A stretch of 64,000 nucleotides of DNA from Hydromonas sp. (GTDB lineage: Bacteria; Pseudomonadota; Gammaproteobacteria; Burkholderiales; Burkholderiaceae): positions 154,396-218,395 of the forward strand of contig JAFEII010000016.1 in NCBI GenBank assembly GCA_017495165.1, in the 5' to 3' direction. The stretch's first letter is position 1; each line of letters begins with the position of its first letter. Shown here in pieces: positions 31,249 through 40,124 of this stretch. The translations under genes and the position numbers were made by a program. Below the pieces are notes generated by a model, which saw only the letters and a list, made by a program, of their open reading frames with translations, had not been told where the DNA came from and made no database searches.

Positions 31249-32049
31249 ATGGGACAAAAGATTAACCCAACTGGCTTTCGTTTGCCAGTAACCCGTGATT
31301 GGGACTCGCGCTGGTACGCCAGCAATAAAGACTTTTCTCAACTATTGATTGAAGACTTGCGCGTCCGTGAATATCTGGGTAAAAAGCTTAAAAATGCTTC
31401 TGTTGCACGCATTTTGATTGAGCGTCCTGCTAAAACAGCGCGCATCACCATTTTTTCATCACGCCCTGGTGTGGTGATTGGTAAAAAAGGCGAAGATATT
31501 GAAGTATTGCGCTCTGCTTTACAAAAAATGATGAATGTACCTGTGCACGTCAACATTGAAGAAGTTCGTAAGCCAGAATTAGATGCGCAATTGATTGGCG
31601 ATTCTATCGCTCAACAATTGGAAAAACGTATCCAGTTCCGCCGTGCGATGCGTCGTTCAATGCAAAGTGCCATGCGCTTAGGCGCAGGCGGGATTAAAAT
31701 CATGAGTTCGGGTCGTTTGAATGGGATTGAAATTGCCCGTTCAGAGTGGTATCGCGAAGGCCGAGTGCCTTTACATACCCTCAAAGCGAACATTGATTAT
31801 GCTACCAGCACAGCATTGACTGCTTACGGTATCATCGGTATCAAAGTTTGGGTCTATAAAGGCGATACGTTAAACCGTAAAAACCTGCCAGGCACAGGCT
31901 ATGAGCATGATGGTAAAGATGATAAACAACCACGTCGCGAAGGCCGCCCATCAGGCGATCGTAAACGCCGTGATGGTGATGCTCCTGGTGCCCGTCGTCC
32001 TTCGACACGCAAACCAGCCGATGCTAAACCAGCCGCTGCAGGAGAATAA
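31249..32049 (+). CDS. rpsC: 30S ribosomal protein S3
   Basis: This 266-residue protein has an N-terminal KH domain ([20 protein letters not shown]) and a conserved C-terminal domain ending [12 protein letters not shown]. About 40 residues beyond the usual end form an Arg/Asp/Pro/Ala-rich tail, as in other beta-proteobacteria with long S3. It is part of the mRNA entry tunnel. Confidence 0.97.
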   Translation: MGQKINPTGFRLPVTRDWDSRWYASNKDFSQLLIEDLRVREYLGKKLKNASVARILIERPAKTARITIFSSRPGVVIGKKGEDIEVLRSALQKMMNVPVHVNIEEVRKPELDAQLIGDSIAQQLEKRIQFRRAMRRSMQSAMRLGAGGIKIMSSGRLNGIEIARSEWYREGRVPLHTLKANIDYATSTALTAYGIIGIKVWVYKGDTLNRKNLPGTGYEHDGKDDKQPRREGRPSGDRKRRDGDAPGARRPSTRKPADAKPAAAGE

Positions 32050-32051
32050 TT

Positions 32052-32468
32052 ATGTTACAACCCGCACGTAGAAAGTACCGTAAAGAACAGAAAGGCCGAA
32101 ACACTGGCGTGGCAACACGCGGTGCAGACGTATCTTTTGGTGATTTTGGTCTAAAATGTGTTGAACGTGGCCGCATCACCGCCCGTCAAATCGAAGCCGC
32201 ACGTCGCGCAATGACCCGTCACATCAAACGTGGTGGTCGTATTTGGATTCGTATTTATCCTGACAAACCAATCTCAAACAAGCCTGCAGAGGTTCGTATG
32301 GGTAATGGTAAAGGTAATCCAGAGTACTACGTCGCTGAGATTCAACCTGGTAAAATGCTTTATGAAATGGATGGCGTTTCAGAAGAATTGGCACGCCAAG
32401 CCTTCCGTTTGGCTGAAGCCAAATTACCATTAAAATGCGTGTTTGTTACACGTACAATCGGTGGTTAA
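32052..32468 (+). CDS. rplP: 50S ribosomal protein L16
   Basis: This 138-residue protein binds near the A-site and stabilises tRNA. It starts [17 protein letters not shown] and has [19 protein letters not shown] [14 protein letters not shown] and [19 protein letters not shown]. Two bases separate it from rpsC. Confidence 0.98.
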   Translation: MLQPARRKYRKEQKGRNTGVATRGADVSFGDFGLKCVERGRITARQIEAARRAMTRHIKRGGRIWIRIYPDKPISNKPAEVRMGNGKGNPEYYVAEIQPGKMLYEMDGVSEELARQAFRLAEAKLPLKCVFVTRTIGG

Positions 32469-32477
32469 GGAGAAATC

Positions 32478-32672
32478 ATGAAAGCATCAGAATTATTAAC
32501 CAAAGACACAGCCGCTCTTCAAGTTGAGTTAAATGCATTGTTGAAAGCGCAATTTAATTTGCGTATGCAACGTGCGATGCAACAGTTGACGGATGTGAAT
32601 CAGCTCAAAAACGTACGTCGTGACATCGCTCGCGTTCGTACCATTATGCACCAGAAGGTAGGTCAAAAATGA
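32478..32672 (+). CDS. rpmC: 50S ribosomal protein L29
   Basis: This 64-residue, two-helix protein lies at the tunnel exit. It has [23 protein letters not shown] and [16 protein letters not shown]. Its stop overlaps the rpsQ start by four bases. Confidence 0.96.
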   Translation: MKASELLTKDTAALQVELNALLKAQFNLRMQRAMQQLTDVNQLKNVRRDIARVRTIMHQKVGQK

Positions 32673-32935
32673 GTGAACAAAAATCATTAAGCCGCGTATT
32701 AGAAGGCCGCGTTACGTCTAATAAAATGGACAAAACGGTCACGGTTCTCGTTGAACGTCGTGTTACTCATCCTTTGTACGGTAAAATTATCGTTCAATCG
32801 AAAAAGTATCATGCACATGATGAAACCAATCAATACAACGAAGGCGACCTCGTTGCCATCGAAGAAACGCGTCCTGTTTCTAAGACCAAGTCTTGGGCAG
32901 TGATTCGTTTAATCGAAGCGAGCCGCGCAATCTAA
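32669..32935 (+). CDS. rpsQ: 30S ribosomal protein S17
   Basis: This 88-residue OB-fold protein binds the 5' domain of 16S rRNA. It has [30 protein letters not shown] and the C-terminal [13 protein letters not shown]. It is the last gene of this operon. In the standard order rplN, rplX and rplE would follow, but here a terminator and nitrate genes do. Confidence 0.97.
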   Translation: MSEQKSLSRVLEGRVTSNKMDKTVTVLVERRVTHPLYGKIIVQSKKYHAHDETNQYNEGDLVAIEETRPVSKTKSWAVIRLIEASRAI

Positions 32936-33263
32936 TTGCACAGCACGTTGTTGTATAAAAAGCCACGCTTATTGCGTGGCTTTTTTTATTTGAGTCCGTG
33001 GTTTACTGACTCGGTATGATTCGAGCTGCTGGTTCGGGCAGCACTATTCTGATGGTGAGAATGCGTCTTTTTGGTTTTGGCGGATTGGGCTTTGTGGTGA
33101 AATGTGACATGCGTCAGCGAATATCGAGTTGGCGTTCAAAATTATTATCCTTATGGCTTAGTTTGTCTCCCCCGATTGCTTGTGTTTACAAGCTTTTGGG
33201 CGAATGGTTAATTGGCGCGGGCGTCATTATGATGATGCAGGAGTCATTATCAGAGGAGGCTTG
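32936..33263 (+). other. 328-base gap between rpsQ and narK1
   Basis: After the rpsQ terminator (32957-32987) about 275 bases remain. An 82-codon open frame (33016-33264) lacks a ribosome site and is not protein-like. I find no FNR-type TTGAT-N4-ATCAA box. The AGAGGAGG site at 33252-33259 serves narK1. The promoter of the nar unit should lie here but is not evident. Confidence 0.6.
32957..32987 (+). terminator. terminator after rpsQ
   Basis: A 12-bp stem AAAAAGCCACGC/GCGTGGCTTTTT (32957-32968 with 32974-32985) with a 5-base loop ends in seven T. It firmly closes the truncated S10 operon. Confidence 0.9.
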
Positions 33264-34496
33264 ATGAAAAAGGTTCATGCGAATAACAGTCAATACAAGG
33301 CGTACAGCGTTTTGGTGGCCAGCACGGTTGCTTTTACCGTGTGTTTTATGGTGTGGATGATGTATGCGGTTTTGGGGATTCCTGTCAAAAAGGAACTTGG
33401 TCTGAATGAATTGCAGTTTGGTATTTTGACCGCGATTCCTGTGTTGTCGGGTTCGTTGGTGCGCGTGCCTTTGGGGATTTGGACGGATCGATTTGGTGGG
33501 CGGTTGGTCATGAGCTGTTTAATGTTGTCGACGGTTGTGCCGATTTTTATGGCGCAGTTTGCGACGGTGTATTGGCAGTTTTTGGTCATTGGTTTATTTG
33601 TTGGTTTGGCTGGGGGTTCGTTTTCGGTGGGCACGCCTTATGTGGCGCGTTGGTTTTCTAGAGACCAACAAGGTTTGGCAATGGGGGTTTTTGGTGCTGG
33701 CAATGCGGGGGCATCGCTGACCAAACTCATTGGGCCGTCGATTGTTGCCGCGCTGGGTTGGCGCATGTTGCCTACGGTTTATGCGGGTTTGATGCTTGCG
33801 GCGGTTGTATTGTTTTGGGCGTTTAGTTACAGCAATCCTGCGCATTTGGTGGTAAAAAAAGTGCCTTTGTCTGAGCAAATTGCCTTGATGAAAAATCCGG
33901 CGGTATTGCGTTATTGCCAATATTACTCGGTTGTGTTTGGTGGCTATGTGGGTTTGTCGCTGTGGATGATTCATTACTACATGGAAGAATATGGCTTTAG
34001 CATGACGTCGGCGGCATTTTTGGCGGCTTGCTTCTCTTTGCCTGGTGGGGTGTTGCGCGCTTTTGGTGGCTATTTGTCGGATAAGTTTGGGGCAACTCGG
34101 GTGACTTGGGGCGTGATGTGGGTGTGTTGGGTGGCTTTTTTCATTTTGTCGTATCCGCAAACCGAGCTTGTGGTGCAAACCACGCGTGGCCCGATGACGC
34201 AGCACATTGGTTTGAGTGTGACGGCGTTTACGGTGATTTTATTTGTGGTTGGGGTGGCGATGGCGATTGGTAAGGCGTCGGTATTTAAGTTCATTTCGAA
34301 TGAGTTTCCTGACAATTTGGGCGCGGTGTCTGGTGTTGTGGGGCTCGCTGGTGGTTTGGGTGGCTTTGTTTTACCGATTTTGTTTGGCTTGTTGCTTGAT
34401 TTGACTGGGATTCACTCGAGCGCCTTTATGCTTTTGTATGGCACGGTTTGTGTGAGTTTGGTGTGGATGTATTTTTCATTTAAGCCGCAACGTTAA
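33264..34496 (+). CDS. narK1: nitrate/proton symporter NarK1-type
   Basis: This 410-residue major-facilitator protein has 12 predicted membrane helices. LGIWTDRFGGRLVM is the cytoplasmic loop motif, and GVFGAGNAGASLTKL and VSGVVGLAGGLGGFVLP match the two nitrate-signature Gly-rich segments. In related bacteria NarK1 imports nitrate with protons. The upstream extension to 33180 is rejected because a strong AGAGGAGG site marks the ATG at 33264. It is paired with narK2, 74 bases downstream. Confidence 0.9.
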   Translation: MKKVHANNSQYKAYSVLVASTVAFTVCFMVWMMYAVLGIPVKKELGLNELQFGILTAIPVLSGSLVRVPLGIWTDRFGGRLVMSCLMLSTVVPIFMAQFATVYWQFLVIGLFVGLAGGSFSVGTPYVARWFSRDQQGLAMGVFGAGNAGASLTKLIGPSIVAALGWRMLPTVYAGLMLAAVVLFWAFSYSNPAHLVVKKVPLSEQIALMKNPAVLRYCQYYSVVFGGYVGLSLWMIHYYMEEYGFSMTSAAFLAACFSLPGGVLRAFGGYLSDKFGATRVTWGVMWVCWVAFFILSYPQTELVVQTTRGPMTQHIGLSVTAFTVILFVVGVAMAIGKASVFKFISNEFPDNLGAVSGVVGLAGGLGGFVLPILFGLLLDLTGIHSSAFMLLYGTVCVSLVWMYFSFKPQR

Positions 34497-34570
34497 ATAA
34501 ATAATCGCTGATGTGAATGGCGAAATGATGAAGCGATTCAAAACCGCTAACAATAAGAAAAGAGTAAAAA

Positions 34571-35944
34571 ATGGCAAAGATTCTCAAAGTTTGGCAGCCT
34601 GAAGATCCAGTTTTTTGGGCAACTCAGGGCAAAAAAATTGCGCGGCGCAATTTATGGTTGTCGATTCCTGCATTGTTGTTGGCGTTTGCGGTGTGGCAGA
34701 TTTTTAGTGTGACTGCGACGTATTTGCCTGAAATTGGTTTTAAGTATAGCAAGGCGCAGTTGTTTACGTTGGCGGGTTTGCCTGCATTGTCGGGTGCAAC
34801 TTTGCGGATTGTGTATTCGTTTGTGGTGCCGATTTTTGGGGGCAAGCGCTGGACAACCTTGTCGACGGCGAGTTTGTTGATTCCGTTGATTGGCTTGGGC
34901 TTTGCGGTGCAAAACCCTGACACGCCGTATTGGCAGATGCAGATGTGGGCGTTGTTTTGCGGTTTTGGTAGCGCAAATTTTAGCTCGTCCATGAGTAATA
35001 TCAGCTTTTTTTACCCCAAATCTGAGAAGGGCAGTGCGCTGGGTACAAACGCAGGTTTTGGCAATTTGGGTGTGTCTGTGGTGCAATTTTTGGTGCCAGT
35101 GGTTGTGATGATGGGCGGTTTGTCTTTGGTCGGTGGGTCGCAGGAGTGGCATAAAGCGGGGCAGGTTCAGTCTATTTGGTTGCAAAATGCGGCGTTTTTT
35201 TGGGTGCCTTTTGTGGTCATTGCAACGGTTGCTGCTTGGGTTGGGATGAATGATATTGCCAGTTCTAAGGCGACGTTTCGCGAGCAGTCGGTGATATTTA
35301 AGCGCAAACATACGTGGCTGATGTGCTGGCTGTATTTGGGTACGTTTGGCTCGTTTATTGGTTTTGCTGCGGGTTTTGGTTTGTTGATGAAGGGGCAGTT
35401 TCCTGCGGTTGATGCGACCAAATTGACGTTTTTGGGCGCGTTGGTTGGTGCGTTGTCGCGCGTGTTGGGGGGGAATGTTGCGGATAGGTTTGGCGCGGCG
35501 CGTGTGACGCGTTGGGTGTTTGTTGGCATGATTGCGGCGGTGTGTGGTGTGATTTTTAGCTTGCCGCAAGGTGGGGCTGTCGGTTCATTTGCGCAGTTTT
35601 TTGCCTGCTTTATGGCGCTGTTTGGTTTGACTGGCATTGGCAATGCCTCGACGTTTGCGCAAGTGCCCAAAATTTTTAGTGTGCTGCATCAGCGTTGGGC
35701 GGGGGCGGCTGAGTCTGCGAATGTGGTTGAGGCGCGTTGTAATAAAGAGTCGGCGGCGGTGCTTGGGTTTTGTGGTGCGATTGGCGCGTATGGCGGGTTT
35801 TTTGTGCCAAAAAGTTATGGGGTGTCGATTGCGGCCACGGGCGGCGTGACGCCTGCTTTGCTGTGCTTTGTGGGTTTTTATGTGACGTGTTTGTTGATTA
35901 ACTGGTGGTATTACGACCGCGCTGGGGCTGAGGCGCCGTGTTGA
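34571..35944 (+). CDS. narK2: nitrate/nitrite antiporter NarK2-type
   Basis: This 457-residue, 12-helix MFS protein starts with the longer cytoplasmic N-terminus WQPEDPVFWATQGKKIARRNL that marks the NarK2 branch. The nitrate signature GTNAGFGNLGVSVVQF and FCGAIGAYGGFFVPKSYG are present. It would exchange nitrite for nitrate during respiration. A narK1-narK2 pair before narG is as in Pseudomonas and Paracoccus. Confidence 0.92.
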   Translation: MAKILKVWQPEDPVFWATQGKKIARRNLWLSIPALLLAFAVWQIFSVTATYLPEIGFKYSKAQLFTLAGLPALSGATLRIVYSFVVPIFGGKRWTTLSTASLLIPLIGLGFAVQNPDTPYWQMQMWALFCGFGSANFSSSMSNISFFYPKSEKGSALGTNAGFGNLGVSVVQFLVPVVVMMGGLSLVGGSQEWHKAGQVQSIWLQNAAFFWVPFVVIATVAAWVGMNDIASSKATFREQSVIFKRKHTWLMCWLYLGTFGSFIGFAAGFGLLMKGQFPAVDATKLTFLGALVGALSRVLGGNVADRFGAARVTRWVFVGMIAAVCGVIFSLPQGGAVGSFAQFFACFMALFGLTGIGNASTFAQVPKIFSVLHQRWAGAAESANVVEARCNKESAAVLGFCGAIGAYGGFFVPKSYGVSIAATGGVTPALLCFVGFYVTCLLINWWYYDRAGAEAPC

Positions 35945-36008
35945 TTGCGTTTGTTTTTATAAGAGAGCTTTGCGCAGTAAAGTAAAAACCTACTTTGCTG
36001 CGATTCGA

Positions 36009-36041
36009 CAAAATTTGTTCGGGAAACCCGAACAAATTTTG
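36009..36041. terminator. 15-bp perfect hairpin downstream of narK2
   Basis: CAAAATTTGTTCGGG (36009-36023) pairs perfectly with CCCGAACAAATTTTG (36027-36041) around a AAA loop. The T-run lies inside the stem's right arm, so it may end the narK2 transcript or act as a stabilising 3' structure. Confidence 0.5.
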
Positions 36042-36138
36042 GGTAAAAAACATGAAAAATCCGCATTGTCCGTAATTTTTCAGCCTCCAAGAGTAGAGGC
36101 GGTTGAGTTGGTTGGTTATGCAAAACGCTCTATAAGAG

Positions 36139-36167
36139 AAACACCGCGCTTGGCGCGGTGTTTTTTT
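36139..36167 (+). terminator. second hairpin, typical terminator
   Basis: An 11-bp stem AAACACCGCGC/GCGCGGTGTTT (36139-36149 with 36153-36163), loop TTG, ends in seven T. It isolates narG from narK2 read-through. Confidence 0.85.
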
Positions 36168-36229
36168 GTGCTGCGATTTACGATTTGTTGGTTTGGACTG
36201 GCAACTAAGCCTAAGTAACTAGGGCGCAT

Positions 36230-36269
36230 CCATCGTTTGCGCCGTGTGGCTGCGCACTCAAGCCGATGG
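36230..36269 (+). promoter_or_regulatory. possible structured leader of narG
   Basis: CCATCG (36230-36235) can pair with CGATGG (36264-36269), enclosing TGCGC (36238-36242) paired with GCGCA (36252-36256). An alternative pairing, GGCGCA with TGCGCC, competes. It could be a leader RNA; it does not match the molybdenum-cofactor motif as I know it. Confidence 0.25.
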
Positions 36270-36342
36270 TTGGACGTGTGGCTTTTGGTTAAGCTGGCAG
36301 CACTGATATTTCAGTTAACGATTAACCAATTTGAGGGGCAAT

Positions 36343-39300
36343 ATGAGCCACTTTTTAGACAGACTTAATTTTATAAATAAAGTAAAAAGCACGTTTTCCA
36401 ACGGTCACGGCGCGGTGGTGAATGAAGACCGTCAGTGGGAGAACGCGTATCGGGCGCGCTGGCAGCATGACAAGGTGGTGCGTTCGACGCATGGCGTGAA
36501 CTGCACGGGTTCATGCTCGTGGAAGGTGTATGTGAAAAACGGTTTGATTACGTGGGAAACGCAGCAGACCGATTATCCGCGCACGCGCCCTGATTTGCCC
36601 AATCATGAGCCGCGTGGTTGTCCGCGTGGCGCGTCGTATAGCTGGTATGTGTATTCTGCGCAGCGCGTGAAATATCCGATGGTGCGTGGGCATTTGATGC
36701 GGATGTGGCGTGAGGCGCGTGAGCGTATGGGGGCGATTGAAGCGTGGGAATACATCAGCCAAAACCCTGAGCGCGCGGCGCAGTACAAGTCAAAACGCGG
36801 CTTGGGTGGTTTTGTGCGCGCCAGTTGGGATGAGGCGAATGAGTTGGTGGCGGCGGCCAATGCGCACACTGTGAAAAATTTTGGCCCAGATCGGGTGATT
36901 GGGTTCTCGCCGATTCCTGCGATGTCGATGGTGAGTTATGCGGCTGGGTCGCGTTATTTGTCGTTGATTGGTGGCGTGCCGTTGTCTTTTTATGATTGGT
37001 ACTGCGATTTGCCACCCGCCTCGCCGCAGGTTTGGGGTGAGCAAACGGATGTGGCTGAATCAGCCGATTGGTACAACTCAACGTATTTGATGGTGTGGGG
37101 TTCAAATGTGCCGATGACGCGCACGCCTGATGCGCATTTTTATACCGAAGTGCGTTACAAAGGCACAAAAACCGTGGCGGTATCGTCTGACTTTGGCGAA
37201 ATGGTGAAGTTTGGCGACATTTGGTTGGCGCCCAAGCAAGGCACGGATGCGGCGTTGGCGATGGCGATGGGGCATGTGATTTTGAAAGAATTTCACTTGG
37301 AGAATCCGTCACCGTATTTTCAAGATTATTGCCGCCGTTTGACGGATATGCCGATGTTGGTGGTGCTCAAAGATGATGGCGCGCGTGTGGTGCCTGATTA
37401 TTTTTTGCGTGCGAGCAATATGGCGGACGGGCTGGGTGAGGCAAATAACCCTGATTGGAAGACCTTGGTTTTCGATGAGTTGACGGGTGATATTGTTGCG
37501 CCAAAAGGCACGATTGGCTTTCGCTGGGGCGAGTCGGGTAAATGGAATTTACAGCCGCAAGACGCGAATCAGCGCGACATTAAGGCGCAATTAACCTTGC
37601 TTGGGCAACACGATGAGGTGGTGTCGGTTGGCTTTGAGTATTTTGGCGGCACGGATGCGTCTGATGTGTTGCTGCGGCATGTGCCTGCCAAACGCGTGCG
37701 TTTGGCGGATGGCTCGGATGTGATGGTGGCGACGGTGTTTGATTTGTTGGTGGCCAATTATGGGATTGACCGTGGGCTGGGCGGCGATAATGTGGCGGCC
37801 AATTATCAAGATGACGTGCCGTATACACCCGCGTGGCAACAAAAACACACGGGTGTGAAACCTGAATTGGTGATTCAAGTGGCGCGTGAGTTTGCGCAAA
37901 ACGCGCACCAAACCAATGGCAAAAGCATGGTGATTGTGGGCGCGGCGTTAAATCACTGGTATCACATGGACATGACGTATCGCGGCATTATCAATATGTT
38001 GATGATGTGTGGTTGTATTGGTCAATCGGGCGGCGGCTGGTGTCATTACGTGGGGCAAGAAAAACTGCGCCCGCAAACGGGTTGGGCGCCATTGGCATTT
38101 GCGCTTGATTGGCAACGGCCTGCGCGTCAGATGAATGGCACGTCGTTTTTCTACGCGCACACCAGTCAATGGCGGCATGAAAAACTGGGCGTGAATGAGA
38201 TTTTAGCGCCGACCAATGATGGCAAAACCGTCAATATGGCTTTGATTGATTACAACGCCAAAGCCGAGCGCATGGGCTGGCTGCCATCGGCGCCACAGTT
38301 GTCAACCAATCCGTTGGATGTGACAAAAGCGGCTGCGGCGGCGGGCATGACGGCGGCGCAATTTACGGTGAATGGTTTGCAAGACGGCAGTTTGGATATG
38401 GCGTGTAATGACCCAGACAACCCAAAAAATTTCCCGCGCAACATGTTTGTGTGGCGCTCAAATATTTTGGGCTCGTCTGGCAAAGGGCATGAGTATTTTC
38501 TGAAATATTTATTGGGCACGCAAAACGCGGTGCTGGGCGATGAGGCCGATTGCATTACGCCGACTGAAATCACGGTGCGCCCAGCGGTTGAGGGCAAACT
38601 TGATTTATTGGTGGTGCTTGATTTCCGCATGTCAACCACGTGTTTGTACGCCGATGTGGTGTTGCCGACCGCGACGTGGTATGAAAAAGATGATTTGAAT
38701 ACCTCGGACATGCACCCGTTTATTCACCCGTTGTCTGAAGCCGTTGCGCCGCTGTGGCAGTCCAAAACTGATTGGGAAATTTACAAAGGGATTGCAAAAA
38801 AATTCTCAGAACTCTCAAACGACTATTTGGGCGTGCAACAAGACTTGGTGCTCACGCCGCTCATGCACGATACGCCGCAAGAGCTCGGCCAGCCGTTTGA
38901 CGTGCAGGACTGGAAAAAAGGCGAGTGCGCGCCGGTTCCTGGTAAAACCATGCCCGCCATGACGGTGGTTGAGCGCGACTACGGCGCGATTTATGCCAAA
39001 TTTACCGCAATTGGGCCGCTGCTTGAAAACGTGGGCAATGGCGGCAAAGGAATTGCATGGCAAACCGCGCATGAGGTGGATGTGTTGCGCGGCCTCAATA
39101 AAGTGGTGCAAGACGGTGTGGCGCAAGGCCAACCCAAGCTCAATACCGCGATTGATGCTGCTGAAATGATTTTGACGCTTGCACCAGAAACCAATGGCCA
39201 CGTGGCGGTCAAAGCATGGGACGCGTTGTCTAAAATTACAGGGATTGACCACACACATTTGGCCAAGCCGCGCGAACACGACACCATTCGCTTTAGAGAT

Positions 39301-40035
39301 GTACAAGCGCAGCCACGCAAAATCATTTCATCGCCGACTTGGTCAGGTTTGGAGTCTGAAGAAGTGAGCTACAACGCGGGTTATACCAATGTGCATGAAG
39401 CCATTCCATGGCGCACATTGACGGGGCGTCAGCAGTTTTATCAAGACCACCAATGGATGCGCGCCTTTGGCGAGGGTTTGTGTGTGTACAAACCTGCGAT
39501 TGACCTAAAAACCACCGCACAAGTACTTGGCAAACACGGCAATGGCAACAAAGAAATCGTACTTAACTTTATTACACCGCACCAAAAATGGGGCATCCAC
39601 AGCACGTACTCCGATAATTTGCGCATGTTGACTTTGTCACGCGGCGGGCCCCATGTGTGGATTTCTGAAGACGATGCGCGCGCCGCCGACTTGGTGGACA
39701 ACGATTGGGTGGAGGCATTTAATGTCAACGGCACGTTGACCGCGCGGGTCGTGGTGAGTCAGCGCGTGCCAAAAGGCATGATTTTGATGTACCACGCGCA
39801 AGAGAAAATCATCAATGTGCCGGGGGCGGAAGTTTCGGGCAAGCGTGGCGGGATTCACAATTCGGTCACGCGCACGGTGATGAAGCCCACGCACATGATT
39901 GGCGGCTATGCGCAGCTTGCGTGGGGTTTTAATTACTACGGCACGGTCGGTTCAAACCGCGATGAGTTTATTGTGCTGCGCAAAATGAGCAAAGTCGATT
40001 GGATGAACGAGCCTGCATCGAGCAGCGCCCAATGA
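36343..40035 (+). CDS. narG: membrane nitrate reductase, catalytic alpha subunit
   Basis: This 1230-residue molybdoenzyme reduces nitrate to nitrite in the cytoplasm at the inner membrane. The N-terminal FS0 cluster ligands His50, Cys54, Cys58 and Cys93 and the molybdenum ligand Asp222 (YCDLPPASP) are in the same places as in E. coli NarG. No Tat signal is present. GAGGGG at 36333-36338 fixes the ATG at 36343. It is 89 bases before narH. Confidence 0.97.
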   Translation: MSHFLDRLNFINKVKSTFSNGHGAVVNEDRQWENAYRARWQHDKVVRSTHGVNCTGSCSWKVYVKNGLITWETQQTDYPRTRPDLPNHEPRGCPRGASYSWYVYSAQRVKYPMVRGHLMRMWREARERMGAIEAWEYISQNPERAAQYKSKRGLGGFVRASWDEANELVAAANAHTVKNFGPDRVIGFSPIPAMSMVSYAAGSRYLSLIGGVPLSFYDWYCDLPPASPQVWGEQTDVAESADWYNSTYLMVWGSNVPMTRTPDAHFYTEVRYKGTKTVAVSSDFGEMVKFGDIWLAPKQGTDAALAMAMGHVILKEFHLENPSPYFQDYCRRLTDMPMLVVLKDDGARVVPDYFLRASNMADGLGEANNPDWKTLVFDELTGDIVAPKGTIGFRWGESGKWNLQPQDANQRDIKAQLTLLGQHDEVVSVGFEYFGGTDASDVLLRHVPAKRVRLADGSDVMVATVFDLLVANYGIDRGLGGDNVAANYQDDVPYTPAWQQKHTGVKPELVIQVAREFAQNAHQTNGKSMVIVGAALNHWYHMDMTYRGIINMLMMCGCIGQSGGGWCHYVGQEKLRPQTGWAPLAFALDWQRPARQMNGTSFFYAHTSQWRHEKLGVNEILAPTNDGKTVNMALIDYNAKAERMGWLPSAPQLSTNPLDVTKAAAAAGMTAAQFTVNGLQDGSLDMACNDPDNPKNFPRNMFVWRSNILGSSGKGHEYFLKYLLGTQNAVLGDEADCITPTEITVRPAVEGKLDLLVVLDFRMSTTCLYADVVLPTATWYEKDDLNTSDMHPFIHPLSEAVAPLWQSKTDWEIYKGIAKKFSELSNDYLGVQQDLVLTPLMHDTPQELGQPFDVQDWKKGECAPVPGKTMPAMTVVERDYGAIYAKFTAIGPLLENVGNGGKGIAWQTAHEVDVLRGLNKVVQDGVAQGQPKLNTAIDAAEMILTLAPETNGHVAVKAWDALSKITGIDHTHLAKPREHDTIRFRDVQAQPRKIISSPTWSGLESEEVSYNAGYTNVHEAIPWRTLTGRQQFYQDHQWMRAFGEGLCVYKPAIDLKTTAQVLGKHGNGNKEIVLNFITPHQKWGIHSTYSDNLRMLTLSRGGPHVWISEDDARAADLVDNDWVEAFNVNGTLTARVVVSQRVPKGMILMYHAQEKIINVPGAEVSGKRGGIHNSVTRTVMKPTHMIGGYAQLAWGFNYYGTVGSNRDEFIVLRKMSKVDWMNEPASSSAQ

Positions 40036-40124
40036 GTGGGGCGGGTTGCTTGAATGACCCGCCGCAGTTCACGGTTAATTTTAATGCAAGCCGCGCCAAT
40101 CATGTGCGCGCTTGAGGAGTCACA

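Larger units (their letters stand above)
35945..36342 (+). other. 398-base gap between narK2 and narG
   Basis: No convincing gene is seen; an 82-codon frame (35970-36218) runs through both hairpins and is dismissed. The gap holds a hairpin at 36009-36041, a terminator at 36139-36167, a possible structured leader at 36230-36269 and a GAGGGG site before narG. So narGHJI probably starts its own transcript here. Confidence 0.6.

Noticed and set aside
33187..33200. Palindrome CTTGTGTTTACAAG upstream of narK1 as an FNR site
   Set aside because: Half-site spacing (TTG-N6-CAA) differs from FNR (TTG-N8-CAA).
33016..33264. 82-codon frame ending at the narK1 start (TGATG)
   Set aside because: No ribosome site and no family likeness; the stop-start overlap alone is not enough. 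A leader peptide cannot be excluded.
34652..35569. 305-codon open frame on the - strand opposite narK2
   Set aside because: Arg/His/Gln-rich nonsense composition, a shadow of the membrane protein on the other strand.
35970..36218. 82-codon frame between narK2 and narG
   Set aside because: It runs through a 15-bp hairpin and a terminator, so it is structural DNA rather than coding.
36230..36269. Molybdenum-cofactor riboswitch before narG
   Set aside because: The stems do not match the motif features I know; kept only as a weak unnamed leader.
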